Assembly (NCBI GenBank): GCA_003116975.1
Contig: BGKB01000074.1
Coordinates: forward strand, 1-64,000
Origin: Aurantiochytrium sp. KH105
Taxonomy: Eukaryota > Sar > Bigyra > Thraustochytrida > Thraustochytriidae
Direction: 5' to 3'
Length of the DNA: 64,000 bases
Positions 27,788 to 36,649 of the stretch are shown here, piece by piece. A program made the translations under genes and the position numbers. Below the pieces are notes generated by a model. That model did not search any database. It had not been told where the DNA came from and worked only from the letters and a program-made list of their open reading frames with translations. Numbering within the stretch: the stretch's first letter is position 1; each line of letters begins with the position of its first letter.

Positions 27788-29665
27788 ATGTCTGGCGCGG
27801 ACGCCGAGGAGGCGCCGCGGATGTGGCATGAACACGAGGTCCGCGCGTCGCTGCGCATGGCGATCCGGGCGACGTCCACGCGCGGCCTGAAGAAGAGCAG
27901 CCTCTGGCTCGCGGAGTTGCTCAATGGGATCGCGGAGGGCTTTGTGGTCCCGGCCGCGCGGCCCTGGGCGCAAGCTGTCGACCCGGCCATGGATGAGCAT
28001 CCTTCGCACATGGGCGTGAAGCAGATGCCGATCTCGGGAACAGCTTCGTCGTCGTCGTCGTCGTCGTTATCGTCGTCGACGTCCTCGTCTGCGGCTTCGG
28101 GCAGCAGCAGGCAGCGCCGTAAATCGAGAGGAAGCTTGGGCGGAGAATTGTGGGCTGCAGCCGCTGCTGACACGGCTGACACGGACAGTCTTCTCATTGC
28201 CAGGTCCATGTTTGACCTGGACGAACTTGACCGATGTGCGCAGCATCTCAGCAGCGATGGTTTGCTGCCCAAGAGTCAGAATGCCAAGGAAATCTTCCTT
28301 TGGGCCTATTCGCTGTACATGGTGGGCGAAAAACGCAAGGAGGAGGAAATTTGCGAGGTCGCAGACCCGCTCGAACAGTGCCAAATTCGAAATGGCAATT
28401 TGCGCCTCTTGCGCACGGAGTTGGCGCCGCTGCACACGGAAGGTGCCATGGACGGCTACATTTTGTACATATATGGCGTCGTCCTGAAAGAGATGCAGGC
28501 CAAGGGCCCCGCCCGGCGTGCGCTGGCCGAGGCCGTCTCCAAGGAACCCCTGCTCTGGTCGGCCTGGCTCGATCTCGCTTCGCTATGCAGCGAAAAGGAA
28601 GATCTTGACCAGCTGCGGCTCCCTGAGCATTGGATGACAGGATTCTTTCGCGCTCACTTGGCGCTCGAACTGCAACAGAACCAAGAGGCCATGGAGATTC
28701 TCACCGATCTTGCCGACATGTTTCCGCGTTCTTCGTATCTGCTCGCGCAACAAGCCTTGGCACAGTACAATTTGCGGAACTTTGACGAAGCGCAAGAACA
28801 CTTTGAACTTCTCATTGCGCGCGACCCGCACCGTCTGCAGAATATGGACACGTATTCCAACATTCTCTACGTTAAAGAGTGCAAGGCAGAGCTCAGCTAC
28901 CTGGCTCACATGGCTGTACGCAGCAACAAGTACAGGCCCGAAACCTGTTGTATCGTGGGTAACTACTATAGTCTCAAGGCGCAGCATGAGCGTGCCGTCC
29001 TGTACTTTAAGCGTGCGCTTCGACTGAATCGTCGTTACCTGTCCGCATGGACCCTGGCTGGACATGAACATGTCGAGATGAAAAACACGGAAGCCGCTAT
29101 CGAGGCGTACCGTAGCGCCGTGGACATTAACCCGCGCGATTACAGGGCATGGTACGGTTTGGGTCAGACCTATGAGATTTTGCTCATGTACTTTTACGCG
29201 CTCCATTACTACCGAAAAGCCACGACGTTGCGGCCGTATGATGCACGCATGTGGGCAGCGTTGGCGGGTTGCTACGAGAAATTACATCGTACCAAGGAAG
29301 CCATCAAGTGTTATAAGCGAGCGGAATGTCACAACGACCGCGAAGGTATCGCGGCGCAGCGCCTTGCTTCGCTGTATGCCGAAAATCTCCAGGATCGTGA
29401 GCAGGCGGCGTACTACTACAAGAAGCACTTGGCCCGTCGTGAAGCCGAGGATGCCATGGGTGGTCAAGACGCTGTGGAGGCCCTCCGATTTCTTGCAGGG
29501 TACTACCTCAAGGATGAAATTGATCTTCCTCAGGCGGAGCGATTTTGCGAGCAGCTTCTCGATTACGCGGGTCGTCCCGAGAAGAAGGAAGCCGAAGCGA
29601 TGCTTCGTGAGATTCGACAGCTGCGCGCTGCTGCAGCCGGGGCCTCGGGAACGACATCCTCGTAG
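27788..29665 (+). CDS. CDC23: Anaphase-promoting complex subunit 8 (CDC23)
   Basis: This 625-aa TPR scaffold is subunit 8 of the anaphase-promoting complex/cyclosome, the ubiquitin ligase that degrades securin and mitotic cyclins. The C-terminal half is a run of tetratricopeptide repeats with APC8-specific text. YSNILYVKECKAELSYLAH leads into KYRPETCCIVGNYYSLK, then AVLYFKRALRLNRRYLSAW and DYRAWYGLGQTYEILLMYFY, then ALHYYRKATTLRPYDARMW and IKCYKRAECHND. A Ser-rich low-complexity insertion sits near residues 85-110. The start at 27788 gives an N-terminus in which helices (IRATSTRGLKKSSLWLAELL) appear straight away, as in other APC8 proteins. It is convergent with MND1. Confidence 0.93.
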   Translation: MSGADAEEAPRMWHEHEVRASLRMAIRATSTRGLKKSSLWLAELLNGIAEGFVVPAARPWAQAVDPAMDEHPSHMGVKQMPISGTASSSSSSSLSSSTSSSAASGSSRQRRKSRGSLGGELWAAAAADTADTDSLLIARSMFDLDELDRCAQHLSSDGLLPKSQNAKEIFLWAYSLYMVGEKRKEEEICEVADPLEQCQIRNGNLRLLRTELAPLHTEGAMDGYILYIYGVVLKEMQAKGPARRALAEAVSKEPLLWSAWLDLASLCSEKEDLDQLRLPEHWMTGFFRAHLALELQQNQEAMEILTDLADMFPRSSYLLAQQALAQYNLRNFDEAQEHFELLIARDPHRLQNMDTYSNILYVKECKAELSYLAHMAVRSNKYRPETCCIVGNYYSLKAQHERAVLYFKRALRLNRRYLSAWTLAGHEHVEMKNTEAAIEAYRSAVDINPRDYRAWYGLGQTYEILLMYFYALHYYRKATTLRPYDARMWAALAGCYEKLHRTKEAIKCYKRAECHNDREGIAAQRLASLYAENLQDREQAAYYYKKHLARREAEDAMGGQDAVEALRFLAGYYLKDEIDLPQAERFCEQLLDYAGRPEKKEAEAMLREIRQLRAAAAGASGTTSS

Positions 29666-29873
29666 ATGGATCATACACACTATACGTGCAAAAGAATAAG
29701 AAGAGGACAAAACATTTCTGGTGGATGAAGTAAAATTGATCACAGGTTCATTTCTTTCAGTGTGGTTGGAATTTTTTTTTGAACGTTGACGGTGAATAGG
29801 TGGGAGGTCATGCAAAGAAGAAGGGGAAGGGGCAGGAGTCCATGCGTGTCAAATTGTTGTGGCCATTGGCCTT

Positions 29874-29908
<35 letters not shown>

Positions 29909-29912
29909 TTGA
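29666..29912. other. Convergent 3' region with (GTCT)n
   Basis: This is the short space between the APC8 and MND1 3' ends. It contains a GTCTGTCT-type tetranucleotide run at about 29876-29909, immediately past the MND1 stop. Confidence 0.7.
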
Positions 29913-30557
29913 TCAGGCTTTGCGCGCGCGCTTCTTGGGCTGCGTGAAAACAGGGTAGTCAAAGTCGTCCTTCATTTCGAGCCATTGCATGACCTCCTTC
30001 TTTTGTTTTCCATACTTTTTGCGCACATAGTCCATCAATGTCCAGGTGTTGTCGGTCCAGCGATTGGCAGCTTCCTTGCAGACGTCGATCTTGCGAACAA
30101 GCTCGACCATTTGTGCTGGATCGTTCTCGCGGAGCTTGCCAAGATCTTCGGCCGTGGCAGCGGCCTTTTGCCGGAGCTCGGCGAGTTCGGCCAGCTTGGC
30201 CTGACGCGACTCGCTCGGAACGCGAGCGGCGAGCAGGGCCTCTTTCTCGGCGCGCGCCTTGGTGACGCTCTCCTTGGCGGCCTGAAGCTCCTCGGTCGTG
30301 CGCTTGAGCTTTGCCTGCAGGCCGGCCTTTTGTTCGCTTGGAAAAGACCAGAACCAGTTCGTCGACCCGATCTTGTCCATGCAGACCAAGTTGTCGCTGA
30401 CCATCTCCTCGAGCACGCCCTTGATAGACATCTGCGCCACGCCGGCCTTGGCCCCAACTTTTTCAATCTGCTTCAGCGTGAAGGGCTCCTTTTTCTCCTG
30501 CAGGATACCCTTGATCCGCTCCTTCTTCTCCTCTAGCGAGAGCCCGCGCTTCCCCAT
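29913..30557 (-). CDS. MND1: Meiotic nuclear division protein 1 (MND1)
   Basis: This 214-aa partner of HOP2 loads and stimulates DMC1/RAD51 strand exchange in meiotic recombination. It starts with the diagnostic GLSLEEKKERIKGILQEKK and a winged-helix part (FTLKQIEKVGAKAG). The segment VLEEMVSDNLVCMDKIGSTNWFWSFPS follows in parts, then a long coiled coil, and finally NRWTDNTWTLMDYVRKKY, the conserved C-terminal signature. The length is normal. The frame continues upstream of the ATG at 30557, but the homology begins exactly there. Its presence implies a meiotic programme. Three GCAAGT motifs lie about 330-440 bp upstream. Confidence 0.95.
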   Translation of the reverse strand: MGKRGLSLEEKKERIKGILQEKKEPFTLKQIEKVGAKAGVAQMSIKGVLEEMVSDNLVCMDKIGSTNWFWSFPSEQKAGLQAKLKRTTEELQAAKESVTKARAEKEALLAARVPSESRQAKLAELAELRQKAAATAEDLGKLRENDPAQMVELVRKIDVCKEAANRWTDNTWTLMDYVRKKYGKQKKEVMQWLEMKDDFDYPVFTQPKKRARKA

Positions 30558-31421
30558 CTTGCCTTCCTCCTGCCGCGCCGCCGCGCCGCCGCGTCGCCCT
30601 CCGCGCGCGTGCGCTCCGCCTCGGGATCGATGAGCTGGATCCGCGCGATGGTCGTTGGGTTGACTGACTGACTGACGAGGGCTCGACCGCGCTCGCTCGC
30701 CCGAACTCCCTGCAAGAAAGCCGCGGGGCCGCCTGCGGACGGACGCGCCGACGTGCGCCGCGCCGAGCTCGCCCCCGCGCAGCTCGCGTCCGCGCTCGCG
30801 CTCCTGCTCGCTCGTCTGCTTGCGCCCGCTCGCGCTCTCGTGCGCGCTCTTCTCGTCGTTCCGCGCCGGCGATTCGAGTTTGAAAATGCAAGTGGAGAAA
30901 AAGCAGGGCCCAACTCGCCGCGGGCTGGCTCCACTTGCGCGGGGGGCGCGCAACACGGCCAAATGGCATGTTTCAGTTGCGAGGGCCCAATACTCTACTT
31001 GCGAGACCCTCCAGGCGCGCTGTAGCGATCGGGCTGGCGCGGCCGCGGCGCCGCGCGCACGGCCCGTTCTCTCGAGAGAACCGCAGCGACCACATGCGCG
31101 CTCCGAGCCTTGCGCGAACAGACAGTGGCTGCTTGAGCGGCGGAGATTGGGTAAGATGGGGGAACAAGATGGTCAGTTTAAAGGCTTGTACGTCGCTGGC
31201 CGACTCTTCTTGCGACAATTCACTTCTTTTCGCCCGGAGAATCGGAAGACTCCTTTCCGATATGCCAACTCGATGAGACGCGCTCATAACGGCCAGTCAG
31301 CTCATGATCTATTCGTTTCCGAAGCAAACCAAAGCACCTGTAAATGACCAGCACTTTAGAAGACTACAAAGGCAGAGACTGCAAGTTCAAAGATGTTTTT
31401 TTTTACAAGAGTCACAAGAGC
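30558..31421. promoter_or_regulatory. MND1 upstream region with GCAAGT motifs
   Basis: GCAAGTGG is at 30888-30895 (+). Its complement CCACTTGC is at 30931-30938 and CTACTTGC is at 30995-31002, at offsets of 43 and 64 bp, about two and three times 21.5. Weaker two-mismatch versions fall between (30911, 30973). The rest, up to the COR-TIR stop, holds no supported gene. Confidence 0.45.
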
Positions 31422-32516
31422 TTATGGCCCACTGGCATCAATGCGGCGAATGAGCTCCTCATAAAAGCCTTCTGCCAAGTACAGACGACGTTGAAAGGGC
31501 ATCGACTCTCGGTCATCGAAAATGTGTTTCGCTGTGTCTGGGACCGTGGCAATATAAGTAGAAAAGTTGGCAAACCCCACACGATTCGGATCGCTCTCGT
31601 GCACGAGAAGAATTGGCTTTTCTGCCTCCAAGGCAGCGGCAAGCTCCATGCAAACTGCTTCGGAACAGAATACAGTCTTTGTCAGAAAGAGAAGGTAACA
31701 TTTTGACGCACGGATTCCGGCGCGCATCTCTCCCGCCGAGAGATTGCCTTCCGTTCGCTGGTCAACCCAAACCTTGAGTCCGCGATTCACGAACTTTTCG
31801 GCCATGAGATTGCATGCATCGCCAGCCTCGGCCTGCTTGTGGCTCAAGAAAACGTGATACATCAAACCGGGCGCCAGAGGCACAGCGATTCTTTCCATCG
31901 CCACAGTGTCTCTCTCGTCTTCTTTTGACGAACCGTCTTCGAAAAACGCTGCAAAGTCAGCAACCTTGGCGATCTTTGTGCCCACAGACATGACGGCCTC
32001 TACACCCGATATGCGAGCCTGAAGCACGGTATCATACGCAACCAGAACGGACGCGTTTCGGGGTGACTGGAGCAGGAGCTCATAAGGCAAATCTCGAAAA
32101 ACCGCGTCGCACGCGCCTTGAAACATGCTCAAGAACGTCTTGAGCGTGCTAGCTGGCTTGTCGGAGTCGCGCTCCACGCGGATCGAGATCTTGTCTTTGG
32201 TCTGCTCAAGCGCAAGCACAGAAAGACCAAAGTAAACGATAGCTCGATCCCCTGCAAGATGGGGCGCGCGCGCCAATGCTCCCAACTCCCCGCTGTACTG
32301 GGCACAGAGCGAGAGCAGACGCGCAAAGACACCATCTGGGAGAAAGAACTCGGAAAAATCCAAGACGCAAACCAGACCAATGTCCATGCCCGCAATCTTG
32401 GCTTCGAGGCTACCATTGATTGCGTTCTTGAGCAGACTGCTCACTAGGTAGAGCGGTTCGTCTTGATTGCCCTTCGAGAGGGATTTCTCGGGAAAATTCC
32501 AGCTTAATAACAGCAT
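31422..32516 (-). CDS. COR-TIR protein, 5'-truncated paralogue of the neighbouring ROCO gene
   Basis: This 364-aa intact frame aligns end to end with residues 741-1102 of the WD40-Roc-COR-TIR protein beside it. It starts at the Met of MLL(L)SWNF and keeps EPLYLVSSLLKN, LDFSEFFLPDGVFARLLSLCAQYSG and the full TIR domain (YHVFLSHKQ, GLKVWVDQRTEGNLS, ASKCYLLFLTKTVF, VCMEL). The Glu in VCMEL sits at the position of the catalytic Glu of NAD-cleaving TIR domains. The WD40, Roc and first part of COR are missing, and an in-frame stop lies a few codons upstream, so it is truncated at DNA level. The divergence is spread along the protein and the frame is unbroken. This suggests either a recent copy or selection to keep a TIR-only effector. 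Confidence 0.8.
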   Translation of the reverse strand: MLLLSWNFPEKSLSKGNQDEPLYLVSSLLKNAINGSLEAKIAGMDIGLVCVLDFSEFFLPDGVFARLLSLCAQYSGELGALARAPHLAGDRAIVYFGLSVLALEQTKDKISIRVERDSDKPASTLKTFLSMFQGACDAVFRDLPYELLLQSPRNASVLVAYDTVLQARISGVEAVMSVGTKIAKVADFAAFFEDGSSKEDERDTVAMERIAVPLAPGLMYHVFLSHKQAEAGDACNLMAEKFVNRGLKVWVDQRTEGNLSAGEMRAGIRASKCYLLFLTKTVFCSEAVCMELAAALEAEKPILLVHESDPNRVGFANFSTYIATVPDTAKHIFDDRESMPFQRRLYLAEGFYEELIRRIDASGP

Positions 32517-32877
32517 CGTATCGAATGAGACTGATGAGGGAACTTGTCTGACTTACTGATTTAGGCCACGTAACAGAGGCCTGCATCTCTTTCGTACAAG
32601 GTAAACAAAGACGACGTTGTGTGCGAAGGGTCGCAAATTTTCAAGCTCAGAATATTCACGGGGAGTGACGAGAGCAAAACAATTAATTAAAAAATTCTAA
32701 AGGCCAAGACAGAAACGCTGCTTGCCGGTTGCGACCGTTTCCACCCCCCGCTGACTCCTATTTATTATAAAAAAAAATGTAGCAGAAGGTCTTCTTTCAT
32801 TGACTTGGCTGTGTTGTAACAACGTGCATCTACTGCTACTACGAAGAGAACAAACTGCAAAAATAATTTTCAAGAAT
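32517..32877. other. Spacer between the COR-TIR copies
   Basis: This AT-rich 361-bp stretch has no coding similarity. The missing WD40-Roc part of the downstream paralogue is not found here. Confidence 0.6.
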
Positions 32878-35800
32878 TTAGCTGGCATCAATGCGACTGA
32901 TGAGCTCATTGTAAAAGCTTTCAGTCAGATACAAGCGACGCTGAAAGGGCATAGACTCGCTGAGACCGAAAATGTGCCTGGCCGACTCGGGGACTGTGTC
33001 AATGTACGTTTTGAACGCAGCGAACCCCACGCGATTGGGATCGCTCTCGTGCACAAGCAAAATGGGCTTTTCGGCTCGCAAGGCCGTGTCAAGCTCCATG
33101 CAAACCATCTCGGATTCGAAGACAGTCTTGCTCAAAAAGAGCAGGTAGCATTTCGACGCCTGAATTCCAGCTCGCATCTTCTCCGGGGAGAGGTTGCCCT
33201 CTGTTCGCTGGTCGACCCAGACCTTGAGTCCGCGATTGACGAGCTTCTCGGCCATGAGATTGCATGCGTCACCGGCCTCGAGCTGCTTGTGGCTCAAAAA
33301 GACGTGATACTCCAAGCCGGGAGCCAACGGCAAATCTGCCTCTTCAATCTCGCCCGTGTCTCTCTCATCCTCCGTCAACGAGCCATCTTTGAAGAACGGC
33401 TCAAAGTCGGCAACTCTGGCATTTTTGGTGCCAACGGACTCGACGAAAGCTACGCTCGAAGTGCGTGCTCGGACAACTGTGTCATACGCGACCATGACGG
33501 ATGCATTCTTCGGCGACTGAAGAAGAAGCTCCCAAGGCAAATCTCGAAAGACGGCGTCGCGCGCTCCCCGAAACATGCTCACCAGCGTCTTCAAGGTGCT
33601 TGCTGGCTTTTCGGAGTCGCGCTCCACGCGGATCCATATCTTGTCCTTGATCTGCTCGAGCGCAAATACGGAAAGGCCAAAGCGGACTATGGCCTGATTT
33701 CCTGCAAGCTGAGGTGCGCGTGCAATGGTCCCGACATCTCCACTGTACTGAGCGCAAAGCGAGAGCAGGCGCGCAAAGACGCCGTCCGGAAGAAAAAACT
33801 CGGAAAAGTCCAGGACGCATGTCAGACCGAGGTCCATGTCCGCAATCTCTGCGTCGAGGTCAGCGTCGGTCGAGTTCTTGAGCAGACTGCTCACAAGATA
33901 GAGTGGCTCGCCTTGGCGGCCTTTGGGGAGAGTCTTTACGGAAAAATTCCAGTTTGACAGTAGCATGACGCCGCGCATGAACTCCACAAGATATTCGACT
34001 TCTTCATCGTCCCAGAGGAACCTCAGCAGACTGAGCGTGGCAATGCCGCGTTTGCGCAGCACCGCAAAGTCTACTTTGAGACCAGCCTTTTGAAGCTCGC
34101 GATTGTAACGCATCTGCTTGACATGGATCTCGTCCGCAATCACGCGCGAAAGCTTGTCCAGAAGCCACTGCGGGTTCAGGATGACCTTGTCATGCAAGGT
34201 GTCTGTTGCGCGGAGATGGACGAGCATGCCAAGCTCGTGGAAAAAACTCAAGAGCTCATCGGTCTGATCACCGGCGTGGTACTTGGTCGCGAGTTCTTGC
34301 GCCGTATCAAAAGGCACATAATCGCAGTCAAGCTTCAGTAGATCGTCCAACACCTTGAGCCAGCGCAGAGAGATCTTTCGCGAGACGGTCTCGAGCGACG
34401 ACGCGCTTGCTTCGACAGCATCGCGCAATTCCGAGGCACGATTTGGCTCAGGGCTCATGTTGTCGATGGGGAAGAAGCTCAGGTTCTCCTCAGAGTTCGT
34501 GACAATGTTGGCATTCTCGTCAACGTGCAGCTTTGTATTGAGAGTATCCTCCACGTCGTTGACGTCAACTGACGCTTGGTCGTAGTGCGTGCCCACGAGA
34601 ATGATGGGTCCAGTTGGTGCGTGCAGCTTGATCGAGTTGAGCCAAAAGGAAAGGTACTCCACGGCTTGGTCTTGCTTGATGAGGAGTTCCTGCATGTCGA
34701 AGACGACCATGAAGACGCCGCCCTCGCGCGTGAGGAAGATGTGGTGCAGCGCGTAAAAGACCTCCTGACCCGCATAGTCCCAGATCGTAAAGAAGATCTT
34801 CTCGCCCGACTGCGTCTGGCCGGCCATTTCCTTGATCTCCGCCATGTCGAATCGTCGCGCCACCTCGGCCTCGGGCACCAGTTCCACCTGCTCCTCTGCC
34901 GCGAAGGGTCGCGCCGCGGCAGAAGAACGTCGGCGTCCAAAGACGACATTCGAAATGCCTTGGGAGACGCGTTTGGGCAGCGATTGCCGCTTCTTGCTCG
35001 CCGCTTGCTCCTGCGCGGCCATGCGCAGCGCCGCCACGCGGTACGCCTGGCGTTCAAACCCGCTGTCGAGGTCCTTGCTCTTTTTCCAGGACTCTGCGTC
35101 CGTGCGCGTGAGCTCGACGCCCACCGTTGACTTGTGCGATGGCTCGGGCTCCATGCCCAGCAGCGAGCGCACCGTGGACGTCTTGCCGGCGGCGCCCTGG
35201 CCGACGACCATGAGCTTGCAGCGGCCCAGCTCCGCGGGGTCCCCGTTCGCCAGCGCCGCCTGGAGCGCCTCCTTCGCCGCCGCAGTCGTCGCGGGGCCGC
35301 CGAGCACGTCCTCGATGGGCCGCACGGCCTCCGTGCCGTCCAGCACGCGCGTCGAGGCGCCCGTCTCCGCGTCCCAGATGCGCACGCTGTAGTCCGAAGA
35401 TCCGCTCACGATCTCCGACCCCAAGAGAGAGACCGACAGCACCCCGTTCGAGTGTCCTTGCAAGACGTGCAGCGCGTCTCCGCTGCGCGCGTCCCAGAGT
35501 CTGACCGTGTTGTAGGACGCGCTCACAATGCGGTCTCCCTCGAAAGCGACAGAGCGCACCCCGCTGCTGTGTCCTTCGAGGACGCGGACGAGCTGGAAGG
35601 AAGGCACGGCGTAGACCCTCACCTTCCTGTCGTCGGACCCGCTCACCAAGCGCTGCGCGTCGATGGCGACCGCGTTGACCTCGCCTGTCGCCTCCGTGAG
35701 GACGTGGCGTGGGCCGCCGCTGGCCCGGTCGAAGACGCGCACGGTGTTGTTGCGCAACCCGGCCACGAGCAGGTTCTCGTGGGCGGCAACGCTGTAGACC

Positions 35801-36186
35801 CCCGCCCCGGCGTCGATCCTCAAGGTCTCTCGGCCGCTGATCTTGTCCCAGACGCGGACGGTCTGGTCGCCTGACCCGCCGCTGGAGATGATCTCGTTGC
35901 CGTCGAAGATGACGCTCAAAACATGGCCGGTGTGGCCCTGGAGGGCGTGCAGGACGGAGGCGGTGGCCAGGTCGATCAGGAAGAGGCCGCCTTCTTCAGT
36001 CCCCACGGCGGCGAGGTTGCCCTGCACGGCCACTGTGTTGGCCGACTTGTTGTGGGGCGTCTTCATCTCCAAGACGAGGGCGCCGTCCTTCTTGCTCCAT
36101 GCTCGTAAGTACGCGTCGAAGCTGGCGGCCAGCACGAGGTCGGCGGACTGCGCGACGCCGGACACGACGCCTTGGATGCGGCCCAT
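32878..36186 (-). CDS. WD40-Roc-COR-TIR (ROCO-family) signalling protein
   Basis: This 1102-aa multidomain protein begins with about seven WD40 repeats (residues 1-290, e.g. DQTVRVWDKISG, GHSSGVRSVAFEG, DYSVRIWDAETG). A Roc GTPase follows: P-loop GQGAAGKT at 329-336, switch DYAGQE at 470-475 with HHIFL, and THYD at 533-536 in place of NKxD. An insertion of about 100 residues, Lys/Arg/Ser-rich, sits between the P-loop and DYAGQ. COR covers about 600-900 (NPQWLLDKLSRVI is typical). A TIR domain occupies 960-1102 with YHVFLSHKQ, GLKVWVDQRTEGN and VCMEL (candidate catalytic Glu1031). ROCO proteins are GTP-controlled switches. A kinase usually follows COR in LRRK proteins; here a TIR takes its place. 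The ATG at 36186 directly precedes the first WD40 blade; the longer frame is Pro/Arg-rich. Confidence 0.88.
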   Translation of the reverse strand: MGRIQGVVSGVAQSADLVLAASFDAYLRAWSKKDGALVLEMKTPHNKSANTVAVQGNLAAVGTEEGGLFLIDLATASVLHALQGHTGHVLSVIFDGNEIISSGGSGDQTVRVWDKISGRETLRIDAGAGVYSVAAHENLLVAGLRNNTVRVFDRASGGPRHVLTEATGEVNAVAIDAQRLVSGSDDRKVRVYAVPSFQLVRVLEGHSSGVRSVAFEGDRIVSASYNTVRLWDARSGDALHVLQGHSNGVLSVSLLGSEIVSGSSDYSVRIWDAETGASTRVLDGTEAVRPIEDVLGGPATTAAAKEALQAALANGDPAELGRCKLMVVGQGAAGKTSTVRSLLGMEPEPSHKSTVGVELTRTDAESWKKSKDLDSGFERQAYRVAALRMAAQEQAASKKRQSLPKRVSQGISNVVFGRRRSSAAARPFAAEEQVELVPEAEVARRFDMAEIKEMAGQTQSGEKIFFTIWDYAGQEVFYALHHIFLTREGGVFMVVFDMQELLIKQDQAVEYLSFWLNSIKLHAPTGPIILVGTHYDQASVDVNDVEDTLNTKLHVDENANIVTNSEENLSFFPIDNMSPEPNRASELRDAVEASASSLETVSRKISLRWLKVLDDLLKLDCDYVPFDTAQELATKYHAGDQTDELLSFFHELGMLVHLRATDTLHDKVILNPQWLLDKLSRVIADEIHVKQMRYNRELQKAGLKVDFAVLRKRGIATLSLLRFLWDDEEVEYLVEFMRGVMLLSNWNFSVKTLPKGRQGEPLYLVSSLLKNSTDADLDAEIADMDLGLTCVLDFSEFFLPDGVFARLLSLCAQYSGDVGTIARAPQLAGNQAIVRFGLSVFALEQIKDKIWIRVERDSEKPASTLKTLVSMFRGARDAVFRDLPWELLLQSPKNASVMVAYDTVVRARTSSVAFVESVGTKNARVADFEPFFKDGSLTEDERDTGEIEEADLPLAPGLEYHVFLSHKQLEAGDACNLMAEKLVNRGLKVWVDQRTEGNLSPEKMRAGIQASKCYLLFLSKTVFESEMVCMELDTALRAEKPILLVHESDPNRVGFAAFKTYIDTVPESARHIFGLSESMPFQRRLYLTESFYNELISRIDAS

Positions 36187-36640
36187 GGCGGCAATGGCGG
36201 CGAGGGGAGCGAGGGCGGGCGCGCGGATGGGCAAGCGACACGAAGAAGAAGCGGCGCGAGCGAGCGGCTGTGGCGCAGATGGGGCAAGAAAGCAGAGAGA
36301 GAGAGACTCGGGCGAGGGGAGGGAAAGAAGGGCGCGCTGGGAGAAAGAGCCTGGCTGGGCTGGCTGCTGATGCGATGATGCGGCCTTGGCGCGTTCTCCG
36401 CGGAGGCGCGCGCGAACGGAGCGTGTCGCGCGGAGAACGAGGGGGGGAGGGGGGGGAGGGGAGCTAGGGGGTTGCTGGCTTGAGCCTTGCGCGCCTGCCT
36501 GCCTGCCTGCCGGGCGCGCGAGGGCGAGAGCGAAGGGGAGAGGTGTTAGGTGTTTGGGCGAAGGCCGAGCGTGTGCACGCGCTGGCACGCGCGGACGGTG
36601 CACGCGCACGCCAAATAAAAAGAAATAGGCTTTCTTACTT
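36187..36640. other. Leader/promoter of the ROCO-TIR gene
   Basis: This is GC-rich DNA with a G-run stretch at about 36440-36470 (GGGGGGAGGGGGGG type) and short CCTG repeats near 36497-36510. No gene is supported. Confidence 0.45.
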
Positions 36641-36649
36641 CTTTAGTCA

